A stretch of 64,000 bases of DNA, taken from CATQHW01 sp965243545 (GTDB taxonomy: Bacteria; Spirochaetota; Spirochaetia; SZUA-6; Bin103). Under the pieces are notes generated by a model. The model was not told the origin of the DNA, made no database searches, and saw nothing but the letters and a program-made list of their open reading frames with translations. A program made the translations under genes and the position numbers. Shown here piece by piece: positions 17,714-25,900 of the stretch; position 1 is the first letter of the stretch; each line of letters starts with the position of its first letter. The stretch covers positions 2,108,001 through 2,172,000 of the forward strand of contig OZ251573.1 in the NCBI GenBank assembly GCA_965243545.1. Direction: 5' to 3'.

Positions 17714-18552
17714 GCGGCGCCGCGGCCGGCCGGCAGGCCGGCGTCGTGGATTTCCGGCAACGCGTTGCGCTGGCCGTTCGCGCCGGCCCGGCGCAGGGTG
17801 CCGCCGTACGCTTGGGCCAGCCGGTCGGCCACCAGCACCTCGCTCGCCGGACCGCAGGCGATCAGCCGCCGATTGAGCAGCGCGACCTGCCCCATGCGCT
17901 CCGCCACGGCAAGGTCATGCGTGGCCAGCAGCACCGTCACCGCGTCGCCCAGCGCTTCCAGGGTCGCCTCCAGCCGCCGGCAGGCGCCGGCGTCGAGCCC
18001 GCTGAACGGCTCGTCGAGCAGCAGCAGCTCCGCCTGCTGGGCCAGCGCGCGGGCTATGAACATGCGCTGCCGCTGGCCGCCGGACAGCTCGCCGATCTGG
18101 CGGCGGCGCAACGGCGCGATCGCAACGCGCTCCATGGCCGACGCGACGATCGACCGGTCGGCGCGGCGCGGCCACCGAAAGTAGCCGTTGCGGGCGATGC
18201 GGCCCATGCCGACCATGTCCTCCACCGTGGCCGGAAAACGCCAGTTGATGTCCGCTCGCTGTTCGATATAGGCGATGCAGACGTGGCGGTCCGGGTCGCT
18301 GCCGGAGACCCGGACCGCTCCCGCCACGGGCCGATGGATGCCGGCCACCACCTTGAACAGGGTGCTCTTGCCGGCGCCGTTGGGACCCACCACCGCCACG
18401 CGCCCGCCGGCCGTCAACCGCATCGACACCCCGTCAAGGGCGGGCCGGCCGTCGTAATGAGCCGACACCCGGTCGACGTCGAGCAGGACGGCCCCCGGCG
18501 GGTGGGGGGCCGGCTCGCAGCAGCCGAGCAGACGCCTCCGCCCTCCGGTCAT
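17710..18552 (-). CDS. znuC: Zinc ABC transporter ATP-binding protein
   Basis: 280 residues. Walker A GPNGAGKST (~55-63), Q-loop IEQRADINWRFP (the 'DW.FP' element typical of metal ABC-3 ATPases), signature LSGGQRQRM and Walker B LLLLDEP, H-loop LATHD. ATG 18552 overlaps the znuA stop (ATGA). The first ~20 residues, ahead of the conserved LLDVDRVSAHYDG, are probably a non-conserved extension. Confidence 0.9.
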   Translation of the reverse strand: MTGGRRRLLGCCEPAPHPPGAVLLDVDRVSAHYDGRPALDGVSMRLTAGGRVAVVGPNGAGKSTLFKVVAGIHRPVAGAVRVSGSDPDRHVCIAYIEQRADINWRFPATVEDMVGMGRIARNGYFRWPRRADRSIVASAMERVAIAPLRRRQIGELSGGQRQRMFIARALAQQAELLLLDEPFSGLDAGACRRLEATLEALGDAVTVLLATHDLAVAERMGQVALLNRRLIACGPASEVLVADRLAQAYGGTLRRAGANGQRNALPEIHDAGLPAGRGAA

Positions 18553-19670
18553 TCGAGGGCGGACACGATTCGTTCGACGTTGGTGCGGATGAAGTCCCCG
18601 TAGGTGGCGGCGGGGCCGTCTGAGTCGCTCAGCGATCCGGTGTAGACCGCCACCACGTCGATGCCCACGTCGTCGGCCACCGACTGCGCCACCCGCGCGT
18701 CGACCGTGGTGCCGACGAAGATGGCCGGCGCCTGGTGTTCGGCGATCTGCTCCCTCAGCTCCGCCAAGTGGCGCGCCGACGGCTCGGCGACCGTGCTGAC
18801 GCCGGGAATGACGGTATCGAGAACGGTGAACCCGTACCGGTCGGCGAAGTACCCGAACACGTCATGGTCGGTGATCATGATGCGCCGGTCCGCAGGAAGG
18901 CCAGCGACGCGCTCCCGCGTCCATGCGTCCAGCTCCTCGAGCTCGAAGGCCAGCTCGGCTGCGCGACCGGCGTAGGCGGCGGCGGAGCCGGCATCCAGCT
19001 CGGACAACACCTCCATGATCTCGGTGGCCCAGACGGCGACCAGCGTCGGGTCCATCCAGACGTGCGGATCGAGGCCGCCGTGGTGGTGATGCCCTTCGCC
19101 TTCGTGCTCGTCGTGTTCTTCGTCCTCGTCGTGTTCGTCCTCGTCGTGCTCGTCGTGTTCTTCGTCTTCGTCGTGTTCGTGCTCGTCGTCCTCGTCGTGC
19201 TCCTCGTCTTCGTCGTGCTCTTCGTGTTCCTCGTCTTCGTCGTGTTCCTCATCTTCGTCGTGCTCGTCGCCTTCGTCGTGCTCGTCGTGCTCATCCTCAG
19301 CGCCCAGGCTCCGGAGATCGAGGTTCGCGGACAGATCGACGACGAGGCGCGGCGCGGCGTTGTCGACCAGGTCCCCCATGAAGTCGGCTTCCAGGCCGGC
19401 GCCGTTGATGAACACCACCGCCGAGTCGGCCACCCGCCGCGCGTCGCTCGGCGTCGCCTGAAAGGCGTGCGGATCGGCGCCCGGCGGCAGCATCACGTGC
19501 AGGGAGATGCGGTCGCCCCCGATCCGGGCGACGATGTCTCCGACGATGGTGGTCGTGGCGACCACCGGTAGCGGCGCTTCGGGCTCCTGCGCCGCGCTGA
19601 GCGCGGCCCCCAGTGCGAAGACGGCGCCGATGAGCCACGCCGCCGCGGTCGATACTGATCTGTTCGTCAT
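18549..19670 (-). CDS. znuA: Zinc ABC transporter substrate-binding protein with very long His/Asp/Glu loop
   Basis: 373 residues. Signal peptide (AAAWLIGAVFALGAALSAAQ), then the cluster A-I metal-binding fold: HVMLPPGADPHAFQATPSD, HVWMDP, TDHDVFGYFADRYGF and a C-terminal VYTGSL. Between about 120 and 200 lies an uninterrupted acidic/histidine loop of DEHDE-type repeats ending in HHHH. ZnuA proteins have such a loop for zinc capture, but this one is unusually long. ATG 19670 lies where transcription should start, so the mRNA is probably leaderless. First gene of the zinc operon. Confidence 0.92.
   Translation of the reverse strand: MTNRSVSTAAAWLIGAVFALGAALSAAQEPEAPLPVVATTTIVGDIVARIGGDRISLHVMLPPGADPHAFQATPSDARRVADSAVVFINGAGLEADFMGDLVDNAAPRLVVDLSANLDLRSLGAEDEHDEHDEGDEHDEDEEHDEDEEHEEHDEDEEHDEDDEHEHDEDEEHDEHDEDEHDEDEEHDEHEGEGHHHHGGLDPHVWMDPTLVAVWATEIMEVLSELDAGSAAAYAGRAAELAFELEELDAWTRERVAGLPADRRIMITDHDVFGYFADRYGFTVLDTVIPGVSTVAEPSARHLAELREQIAEHQAPAIFVGTTVDARVAQSVADDVGIDVVAVYTGSLSDSDGPAATYGDFIRTNVERIVSALE
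19074..19310 (+). repeat. Low-complexity GTC/GTG-CTC/CTT repeat tract in znuA
   Basis: Degenerate short repeats encode the Asp/Glu/His loop of ZnuA. The reverse strand shows long false ORFs of Val/Phe/Leu here; they are shadows. Confidence 0.85.
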
Positions 19671-19676
19671 GCCGCG

Positions 19677-19705
19677 ACTATACGATAACGGTTTATCAAA
19701 GTCAA
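19677..19705 (-). promoter_or_regulatory. znuA promoter with Zur-type operator
   Basis: On the minus strand TTGACT (19705-19700), a 17-bp spacer and TATAGT (19682-19677). The spacer contains GATAA-ACCG-TTATC (19684-19697), a perfect 5-bp inverted repeat resembling Zur boxes of the TGATAAT..ATTATCA type. Repressor bound here would block RNA polymerase directly. The expected start point coincides with the znuA ATG at 19670. Confidence 0.75.
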
Positions 19706-19722
19706 TACGCCCATGCAGCGCG

Positions 19723-22467
19723 TCAGCCGGTGTTGCGCAGCCCGGCGGCCAAGCCGTTCACCGTGAGCAGGATGGCCCGCTCCACGCGCCGGTCGACTCC
19801 GCCGGCGCCGCGGTGCCGGGCCAGCAGCACGATCTGCAGCAGGTTGAGCGGCTCCAGGTAGGCGGACCGCACCTCCAGGGTCCGCTTGAGCACCGGGTAG
19901 TCGGCAAGCAGCGTCGGCTTGCCGGTGGTGGCCAGCACGTGACGCAACGCCCGTTCGTGCTCGGCCGCCACCAGGTCGAAGATGCACCGGTGTTCGGCCG
20001 GCACCAGCGCCTCCACGTACCGCTGCGCGGTGACCAGATCGGTCTTGGCCAAGGTCATTTCCACGTTGGAGACGAACATGCGGAAGAACGGCCAGCGCTC
20101 GTACATCTCCTGCAGCGTATCGATCCCGGCCTCGCGCGCGGCGGCCAGCCCGCTGCCGACCCCGTACCAGCCGGGCGCCACCTGCCGCGTCTGCGTCCAG
20201 CCGAACACCCACGGGATGGCGCGCATGCCGCCTATGCCGCCGCCCGTGCCCGGCCGCCTGGCCGGCCGCGAGCCGATCTTGAGCGACGCCAGCTCCTCCA
20301 CCGGCGTCGCGGTCAGGAAGTAGTGGACCAGGGACGGATGGTCGATCAGTTCACGATAGGCGCGGTACGCCGCCCGTGATGTGACGTCCATCGCCGCGTC
20401 CCACCGCTGCAGGTCGTCCGCCGAGCGGGTCGAGGACCGGTGCAGCACCGCCGCCTCGACCGACGCGGCCAGCGTCACCTCCAGATTGTCGCGCGCCAGC
20501 CGCGGCAGCCCGTACTTGTCGGCCACCACCTCGCCCTGCTCGGTGATCTTGATCGCCCCGTCGACGGTCCCCCACGGCTGCGCCAGGATCGCCTCCGCGG
20601 TGGGGCCGCCGCCCCGCCCCACCGTGCCGCCGCGCCCGTGAAAGAACCGTAGCGGCACGCCGTACTCGCGGGCCGCGTCGCGCAGCCGCCGCGCGCAGCG
20701 GTGCAGCTCCCACTGCGCGGTGGTGATGCCGGCCAGCTTGTTCGAGTCGGAGTACCCGAGCATCACCTCCTGCGGGCCGCCCCGCAGCCGCAGCAGCTCG
20801 CGGTAGCTCGGCTCCTCCAACAGGTCGCGGAGCGTCTCGCCGGCGCTACGGATCGCCTCCGGCGTCTCGAACAGCGGCACAAAGCCGATCGCCGCGCGGC
20901 CCGACGAAATGTCGACCAGCCCCGCCTCGCGCGCCAGCACCACCGCCGCCAACAGGTCGTCGGCGCTGACGGTCTCCGACACGATGTAGCTTTCGATGGC
21001 GCGCGGTCCGAACCGCGCCAGCGCCGCGCGCACCACGCGCATCGTCTCCAGCGTGCGGCCCGGATCGCCGCGCAGGTCGGCGGCCGGGGTGGCGATCGGC
21101 CGCCGGTTGCGGAGCTCCTCCGACAGCAGCGCGAACCGCTCCGCCGGGGACATGGCGGCGTAGTCCGGGGCGGCCGGCAGGCGGCGGTACAGCGCGGCCA
21201 GCGTGGCGTGGTGCTTCTGGGCGTGTTCGCGCACGTCCAGGGTCGCCAAGTGGAAGCCGAAGGCTGACGCGCGGCGCAGCAGGCGGCGCAGCGCCCCGTC
21301 GGCTATCACCTGCCCCCGGTGGTCGCGCAGCGACCGCTGCAGCATCTCCAGCTCCGCGACCAGCTCGGCGGCGCCGCGGTAGTCGCGCCGCGGCGCGTGC
21401 CGGGTGTGCTCGGCGATGCGGCGGCGCGTGTTGACCAGCCGCTCGCGGATGTAGTTGAGCTTGATCCGGTAGCTCTCGCCGGTCCCGCGGCGGCCGAAGC
21501 GCCGGTCGACGGCCGGCAGCGTCTGGCGGTCGCGGCGCAGGCTGAGCGCCAGCTCCGCCGACACGCCGTGGATGTGCTCGGAACTGCTCAGCTCCGCCGA
21601 CAGCGCGTCGACCGCGTCGATCAGCTCGCGCAGGGCGTGGTCGTGCTGCCGCTCCAGCACGGCCATCGTCACCTCGGGGGTGACCAGCGGGTTGCCGTCG
21701 CGGTCCCCGCCGACCCAGCTGCCAAAGCTGAGCGGCCGCGCGTGCGCCGGCAGGGTGACGCCGAGGCGGGCCAGCTGCTGGTCGAGCTCGTCGAACAGGT
21801 CGCCGGTCACCTCGCGCAGCATCTCGTTGAGGTAGTAGATCGCCGCCTGCGCCTCGTCGGTGGGGCGCGGGCGGTTGCTGCGCAGCTCGTCGGTCTGCCA
21901 GATCAGGTCGATCGACTCGGCCAGGCGGCGTTCGATGCGGTCCAGATCGACCTCGGTCTGGCGCGGGTCGATCCGCTCGTAGAGGAGCTCGGCGATGCGG
22001 CGCAGCTTGGTGAGCACCGACCGGCGGGCCGCCTCCGTGGGGTGCGCGGTGAAGACCGGCCGCACGTCGAGGCGCGGCGCCACCTCGCGCAGAGCGGCGC
22101 ACCGGTCCGGGTCGCCCTCGATGTGGTCGAACAGGGCGCGCAGCCGGCCGCGCGCGACGCCGCTACGCGGTCCGTGCTCCCCGGCGCGGTGCGCCAGCTC
22201 GGCGACGTTCGCCAGGTGGAAGTACGTGGAGAAGGCGCGCACCAGATTGGTCGTGTCGCCGATGTCCAGACCGGTCAGCAGGTCCGTGAGCTCGGCGCGC
22301 GCTTCGCTCCCCGCCGCCGCGTCGCGCGCCTGCCGGCTCAGCGTGCGCACCCGCTCCACCAGCTCCAGCAGCTGCGGCCCGTGCTGCCGCACCAGCGTCT
22401 GCCCCAGCAGGTTGCCGAGCAGCCGAATGTCCGACCGCAACGCCGCGTCGTCCCCCGATGAGCTCAT
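19723..22467 (-). CDS. ppc: Phosphoenolpyruvate carboxylase
   Basis: 914 residues, full length for bacterial Ppc. It converts PEP and bicarbonate to oxaloacetate. The catalytic His lies in FTAHPTEAARR (~140); GYSDSNKLAG (~574), FFHGRGGTVGRGGGP (~609) with its Arg/Gly loop, and the C-terminal LTVNGLAAGLRNTG are all intact. The start is divergent from the defence helicase with about 20 bp between them. No aspartate-feedback residues were examined in detail. Confidence 0.95.
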   Translation of the reverse strand: MSSSGDDAALRSDIRLLGNLLGQTLVRQHGPQLLELVERVRTLSRQARDAAAGSEARAELTDLLTGLDIGDTTNLVRAFSTYFHLANVAELAHRAGEHGPRSGVARGRLRALFDHIEGDPDRCAALREVAPRLDVRPVFTAHPTEAARRSVLTKLRRIAELLYERIDPRQTEVDLDRIERRLAESIDLIWQTDELRSNRPRPTDEAQAAIYYLNEMLREVTGDLFDELDQQLARLGVTLPAHARPLSFGSWVGGDRDGNPLVTPEVTMAVLERQHDHALRELIDAVDALSAELSSSEHIHGVSAELALSLRRDRQTLPAVDRRFGRRGTGESYRIKLNYIRERLVNTRRRIAEHTRHAPRRDYRGAAELVAELEMLQRSLRDHRGQVIADGALRRLLRRASAFGFHLATLDVREHAQKHHATLAALYRRLPAAPDYAAMSPAERFALLSEELRNRRPIATPAADLRGDPGRTLETMRVVRAALARFGPRAIESYIVSETVSADDLLAAVVLAREAGLVDISSGRAAIGFVPLFETPEAIRSAGETLRDLLEEPSYRELLRLRGGPQEVMLGYSDSNKLAGITTAQWELHRCARRLRDAAREYGVPLRFFHGRGGTVGRGGGPTAEAILAQPWGTVDGAIKITEQGEVVADKYGLPRLARDNLEVTLAASVEAAVLHRSSTRSADDLQRWDAAMDVTSRAAYRAYRELIDHPSLVHYFLTATPVEELASLKIGSRPARRPGTGGGIGGMRAIPWVFGWTQTRQVAPGWYGVGSGLAAAREAGIDTLQEMYERWPFFRMFVSNVEMTLAKTDLVTAQRYVEALVPAEHRCIFDLVAAEHERALRHVLATTGKPTLLADYPVLKRTLEVRSAYLEPLNLLQIVLLARHRGAGGVDRRVERAILLTVNGLAAGLRNTG

Positions 22468-22489
22468 TGCGGTACGGTACTATAGCGCC

Positions 22490-25400
22490 TTGTGGCGTTC
22501 CGCCACGCTGGTTGAACCCTTGCCGCGGATTCTGGATAACTTGAGTGCGGACGCCACGTTGCTGGCGGCGCTACGGAGCACGCTGGAGCTGTCGGAGCGG
22601 GCCGACTTCTGCGTCGGGTACTTCAATCTGCGCGGGTGGCGGCACGTCGACCGCTACGTGGACGGGTGGACGCAGCCGGGCGGGCAGGCGCGCATCCTGG
22701 TCGGGATGCAGCGGCTTCCGCACGATCAGTTGCGGGACGCGCTCAACCCGCTCGACGAGCAGCGCGTCGACAACCGCGCGGCGCTGCGGCTCAAGCAGCA
22801 GCTCGCCGAGCAGTTTCGCAGCCAACTGCTCCTCGGCATGCCGACCAACGCCGACGAGGCGGCCCTGCGCCGGCTGGTCCGCCAACTGCAGGCGGGCGCG
22901 GTGGCGGTCAAGCTGTTCCTGCGGCATCCCCTCCACGCCAAGCTGTACCTGTGCTACCGCAGCGATCCGGTCGCCCCGGTGGTGGGGTATCTCGGCAGCA
23001 GCAACCTCACCTTCTCCGGGCTGGCCGGCCAGGGCGAGTTGAACGTCGACGTACTCGACCAGGATGCGTGTGCCAAGCTGAGCCGCTGGTTCGAGGAGCG
23101 CTGGAACGACCGCTACTGCATCGACGTCACGCGCGAGCTGATCGAGATCATCGAGGAGAGCTGGGCGCGTCACGATCCGATCCCGCCCTATCACGTCTAT
23201 CTCAAGATGGCGTATCATCTCTCCCACGAGGCCCGCGCCGGCTTGGCCGAGTTCAGGATTCCGCGCGACTTCGGCGACCGGCTGTTCGAGTTCCAGACCG
23301 CGGCGGTGAAGATCGCCGCGCACCATCTCAACAAGCGCGGCGGCGTGCTGATCGGCGACGTGGTGGGGCTCGGCAAGACGCTGATGGCCACCGCGGTCGC
23401 CCGCATCTTCGAGGACGACCAAGGGCTGGAAACCCTGATCCTGTGCCCGAAGAACCTGGTGCGCATGTGGCAGGATTACGCGCACGAATACCGGCTGCGC
23501 GCGCACGTCCTGTCGCAGAGTATGGCCCCCGCCGAGTTGCCCAACCTGCGCCGCTACCGGCTGGTGATCATCGACGAGAGTCACAACCTCCGCAACCGCG
23601 ACGGCAAGCGCTACCGCGCCATCCGGGAGTATATTCACGGCAACGACAGCAAGGTAATCCTGCTCTCCGCCACGCCCTACAACAAGACCTACGTCGATCT
23701 GTCGAATCAACTGCGCCTCTTCCTCGATGACGAACAGGACCTCGGCATCCGCCCGGAGCGGCTGCTGCGCGAGCTGGGAGACGTGGAGTTCAGCCGGCTC
23801 TCCCAGGCCCCGCCGCGCTCGCTGGCGGCGTTCGATCACAGCGCCTACGCCGATGATTGGCGCGACCTGATGCGGCGCTACCTGGTGCGCCGGACGCGCA
23901 GCTTCATCCAGGAGCACTACGCGCAGACCGACCCGGAGAGCGGCCGCACCTATCTGATCTACGAGGATGGCGGCCGGTCGTACTTCCCGGCGCGCACGCC
24001 CAAGACGATCACGTTCGCCATCGACGAGTCGGACCCGAACGATCAGTACGCCCGCCTCTACGCGCCCGCCGTGGTCGCCACGATCAACGCGCTGCATCTC
24101 CCCCGTTACGGCTTGGGCAACTATCTCGCCAAGTCCCCGGCCCCGCCGCCCACGCCCGCCGAAGCGAAACACCTGCAGGACCTCTCGCGCGCCGGCAGGC
24201 GGTTGATGGGGTTTTGCCGCACCAACCTGTTCAAGCGCCTCGAGAGCAGCGGGGCGGCGTTTCTGCAGTCGGTGGAGCGTCACGTGCTGCGCAACTACGT
24301 GTTCCTCCACGCGCTGCGGGCCGGACAGCCGCTGCCGATCGGAACGCAGGACGCCGCGCTGCTCGACCCGCGCTTCACCGACGCGGACGCGGACGCGGAT
24401 GCGGATTCTGCCGCCGGCGCCGCCGGCGGCGAGCACCGGCAAGGGGCCGATCCCGGTCACTTCGAGCGGCGCGCTGCGGAAATCTACGCCCGCTACCGCG
24501 CCGACTACCGGCGGCGGTTCCGCTGGCTGCCGCCGCACCTCTTTGCCGCCGGAAACCTGGAGCGGCAACTCCAAGAGGACTCCGCGGCGCTGCTCGCCAT
24601 CCTCCGCGAGCACGGCGCCTGGAACCCGCGCCACGACGCCAAGCTGCGCGCGCTCCATGAGCTGCTCACCGGGACCTTCCCGCACCAAAAAGTGCTGGTC
24701 TTCTCGCAGTTCGCCGACACCGTGCGCTATCTCGACGCGCAGCTCGGACGCCTGGGCGTGGACGCAATCGCCGGCGTCACCGGCGACTCCGAGGACCCGA
24801 CCGAGCTCGCGCGCCGCTTCAGTCCGGTGAGCAACCGCAGTCCGCTCAACGGCGCGGCGCGGGAACTGCGGGTGCTGATCGCCACCGACGTGCTGAGCGA
24901 AGGGCAGAACCTGCAGGACTGCGCCATCGTCGTGAACTACGATCTGCCGTGGGCGATCATCAGAATCATCCAGCGTGCCGGCCGCGTCGACCGCATCGGT
25001 CAGACCGCGCGCGAGATCCTGTGCCATTCCTTCCTGCCGGCCGACGGCGTCGAGCGCATCATCAAGCTGCGCCGGCGGGTGCGGACGCGGCTCAAGGAGA
25101 ACGCCGAGGTGGTCGGCGCCGACGAGGCGTTTTTCGAGGACGAGGCCGATCACCGGACCATCCTCAACCTGTACCACGAACGCGCCGGCATCCTGGACGG
25201 CGACGCCGACGGCGAAGTCGACCTGGCCTCCCACGCCCTGCAAATTTGGAAAAACGCCATCGACCGCGATCCCGCTCTGGAAAAGACGATCGCCGCGCTT
25301 CCCGACGTGGTGTTCTCGGCGCGCGCGCACGCGCCCACCGAGGCGCGGCCCGAGGGCGTGCTGCTGTACCTGCGCACCGGGGACGGCAACGACGCGCTCG

Positions 25401-25900
25401 CCTACGTCGGCCGCGGCGGCGAAATCGTCACCGAATCGCCGTTGGGGATCCTCGCCGCGGCGGAGTGCGCGCCGGACACGCCGGCGCAGCCCCGCCATGA
25501 AAGCCATCACCGGCTCGTGGCCGAAGGCGTGAAGCACGCCGCCGCCGAGGAGCAGCGGGTGGGCGGTCAGTTGGGGCGGCCCACCGGGGCGCGATTCCGC
25601 ACCTACACCCGGCTCAAGGCGTACGCGGAATCGGTCAAGGGCAGTCTGTTCGACGTTCCCGAACTGCACCGCGCGCTGGACGACATCTACCGCTATCCGC
25701 TGCGCCAGTCGGCGGTCGATACCCTCAACCGGCAGTTGCGCAGCGGCATCGACGACCCCGCGCTGGCCGACCTGGTGATCGCGTTTCGAGACGACGACCG
25801 GCTGTGCCTCACCGGGGAGGATGACGCCGAAACCGGCGCGCCGCGCCTCATCTGCTCGCTCGGGTTGAACGGCTCCGCGCCGCAGGCGCCGGCCCTATGA
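22490..25900 (+). CDS. PLD-nuclease / SNF2 helicase fusion, defence-associated
   Basis: 1136 residues if TTG 22490 is the start, the first start just after the TACTAT box at 22478-22483; the longer open frame to 21995 is read-through antisense to ppc. The N-terminal ~230 residues form a phospholipase-D-type nuclease domain with one HxK motif (HPLHAKLYL, ~145) and GSSNLTFSG. A SNF2-type helicase follows: GDVVGLGKTLMAT (~288), DESH (~360), SATPYNK (~390), and motif VI QRAGRVDRIGQT (~825). The stop overlaps the methyltransferase ATG (ATGA). Helicase-PLD plus methyltransferase operons are known restriction-modification-like antiphage modules. I cannot name the exact system. Confidence 0.85.
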   Translation: MWRSATLVEPLPRILDNLSADATLLAALRSTLELSERADFCVGYFNLRGWRHVDRYVDGWTQPGGQARILVGMQRLPHDQLRDALNPLDEQRVDNRAALRLKQQLAEQFRSQLLLGMPTNADEAALRRLVRQLQAGAVAVKLFLRHPLHAKLYLCYRSDPVAPVVGYLGSSNLTFSGLAGQGELNVDVLDQDACAKLSRWFEERWNDRYCIDVTRELIEIIEESWARHDPIPPYHVYLKMAYHLSHEARAGLAEFRIPRDFGDRLFEFQTAAVKIAAHHLNKRGGVLIGDVVGLGKTLMATAVARIFEDDQGLETLILCPKNLVRMWQDYAHEYRLRAHVLSQSMAPAELPNLRRYRLVIIDESHNLRNRDGKRYRAIREYIHGNDSKVILLSATPYNKTYVDLSNQLRLFLDDEQDLGIRPERLLRELGDVEFSRLSQAPPRSLAAFDHSAYADDWRDLMRRYLVRRTRSFIQEHYAQTDPESGRTYLIYEDGGRSYFPARTPKTITFAIDESDPNDQYARLYAPAVVATINALHLPRYGLGNYLAKSPAPPPTPAEAKHLQDLSRAGRRLMGFCRTNLFKRLESSGAAFLQSVERHVLRNYVFLHALRAGQPLPIGTQDAALLDPRFTDADADADADSAAGAAGGEHRQGADPGHFERRAAEIYARYRADYRRRFRWLPPHLFAAGNLERQLQEDSAALLAILREHGAWNPRHDAKLRALHELLTGTFPHQKVLVFSQFADTVRYLDAQLGRLGVDAIAGVTGDSEDPTELARRFSPVSNRSPLNGAARELRVLIATDVLSEGQNLQDCAIVVNYDLPWAIIRIIQRAGRVDRIGQTAREILCHSFLPADGVERIIKLRRRVRTRLKENAEVVGADEAFFEDEADHRTILNLYHERAGILDGDADGEVDLASHALQIWKNAIDRDPALEKTIAALPDVVFSARAHAPTEARPEGVLLYLRTGDGNDALAYVGRGGEIVTESPLGILAAAECAPDTPAQPRHESHHRLVAEGVKHAAAEEQRVGGQLGRPTGARFRTYTRLKAYAESVKGSLFDVPELHRALDDIYRYPLRQSAVDTLNRQLRSGIDDPALADLVIAFRDDDRLCLTGEDDAETGAPRLICSLGLNGSAPQAPAL

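Noticed and set aside
19074..19310. Possible CRISPR-like or satellite repeat
   Set aside because: Degenerate in-frame repeat encoding the ZnuA acidic/His loop; no spacers.
22571..25669. 1032-codon minus-strand ORF
   Set aside because: Antisense to the helicase gene; no recognisable motif.
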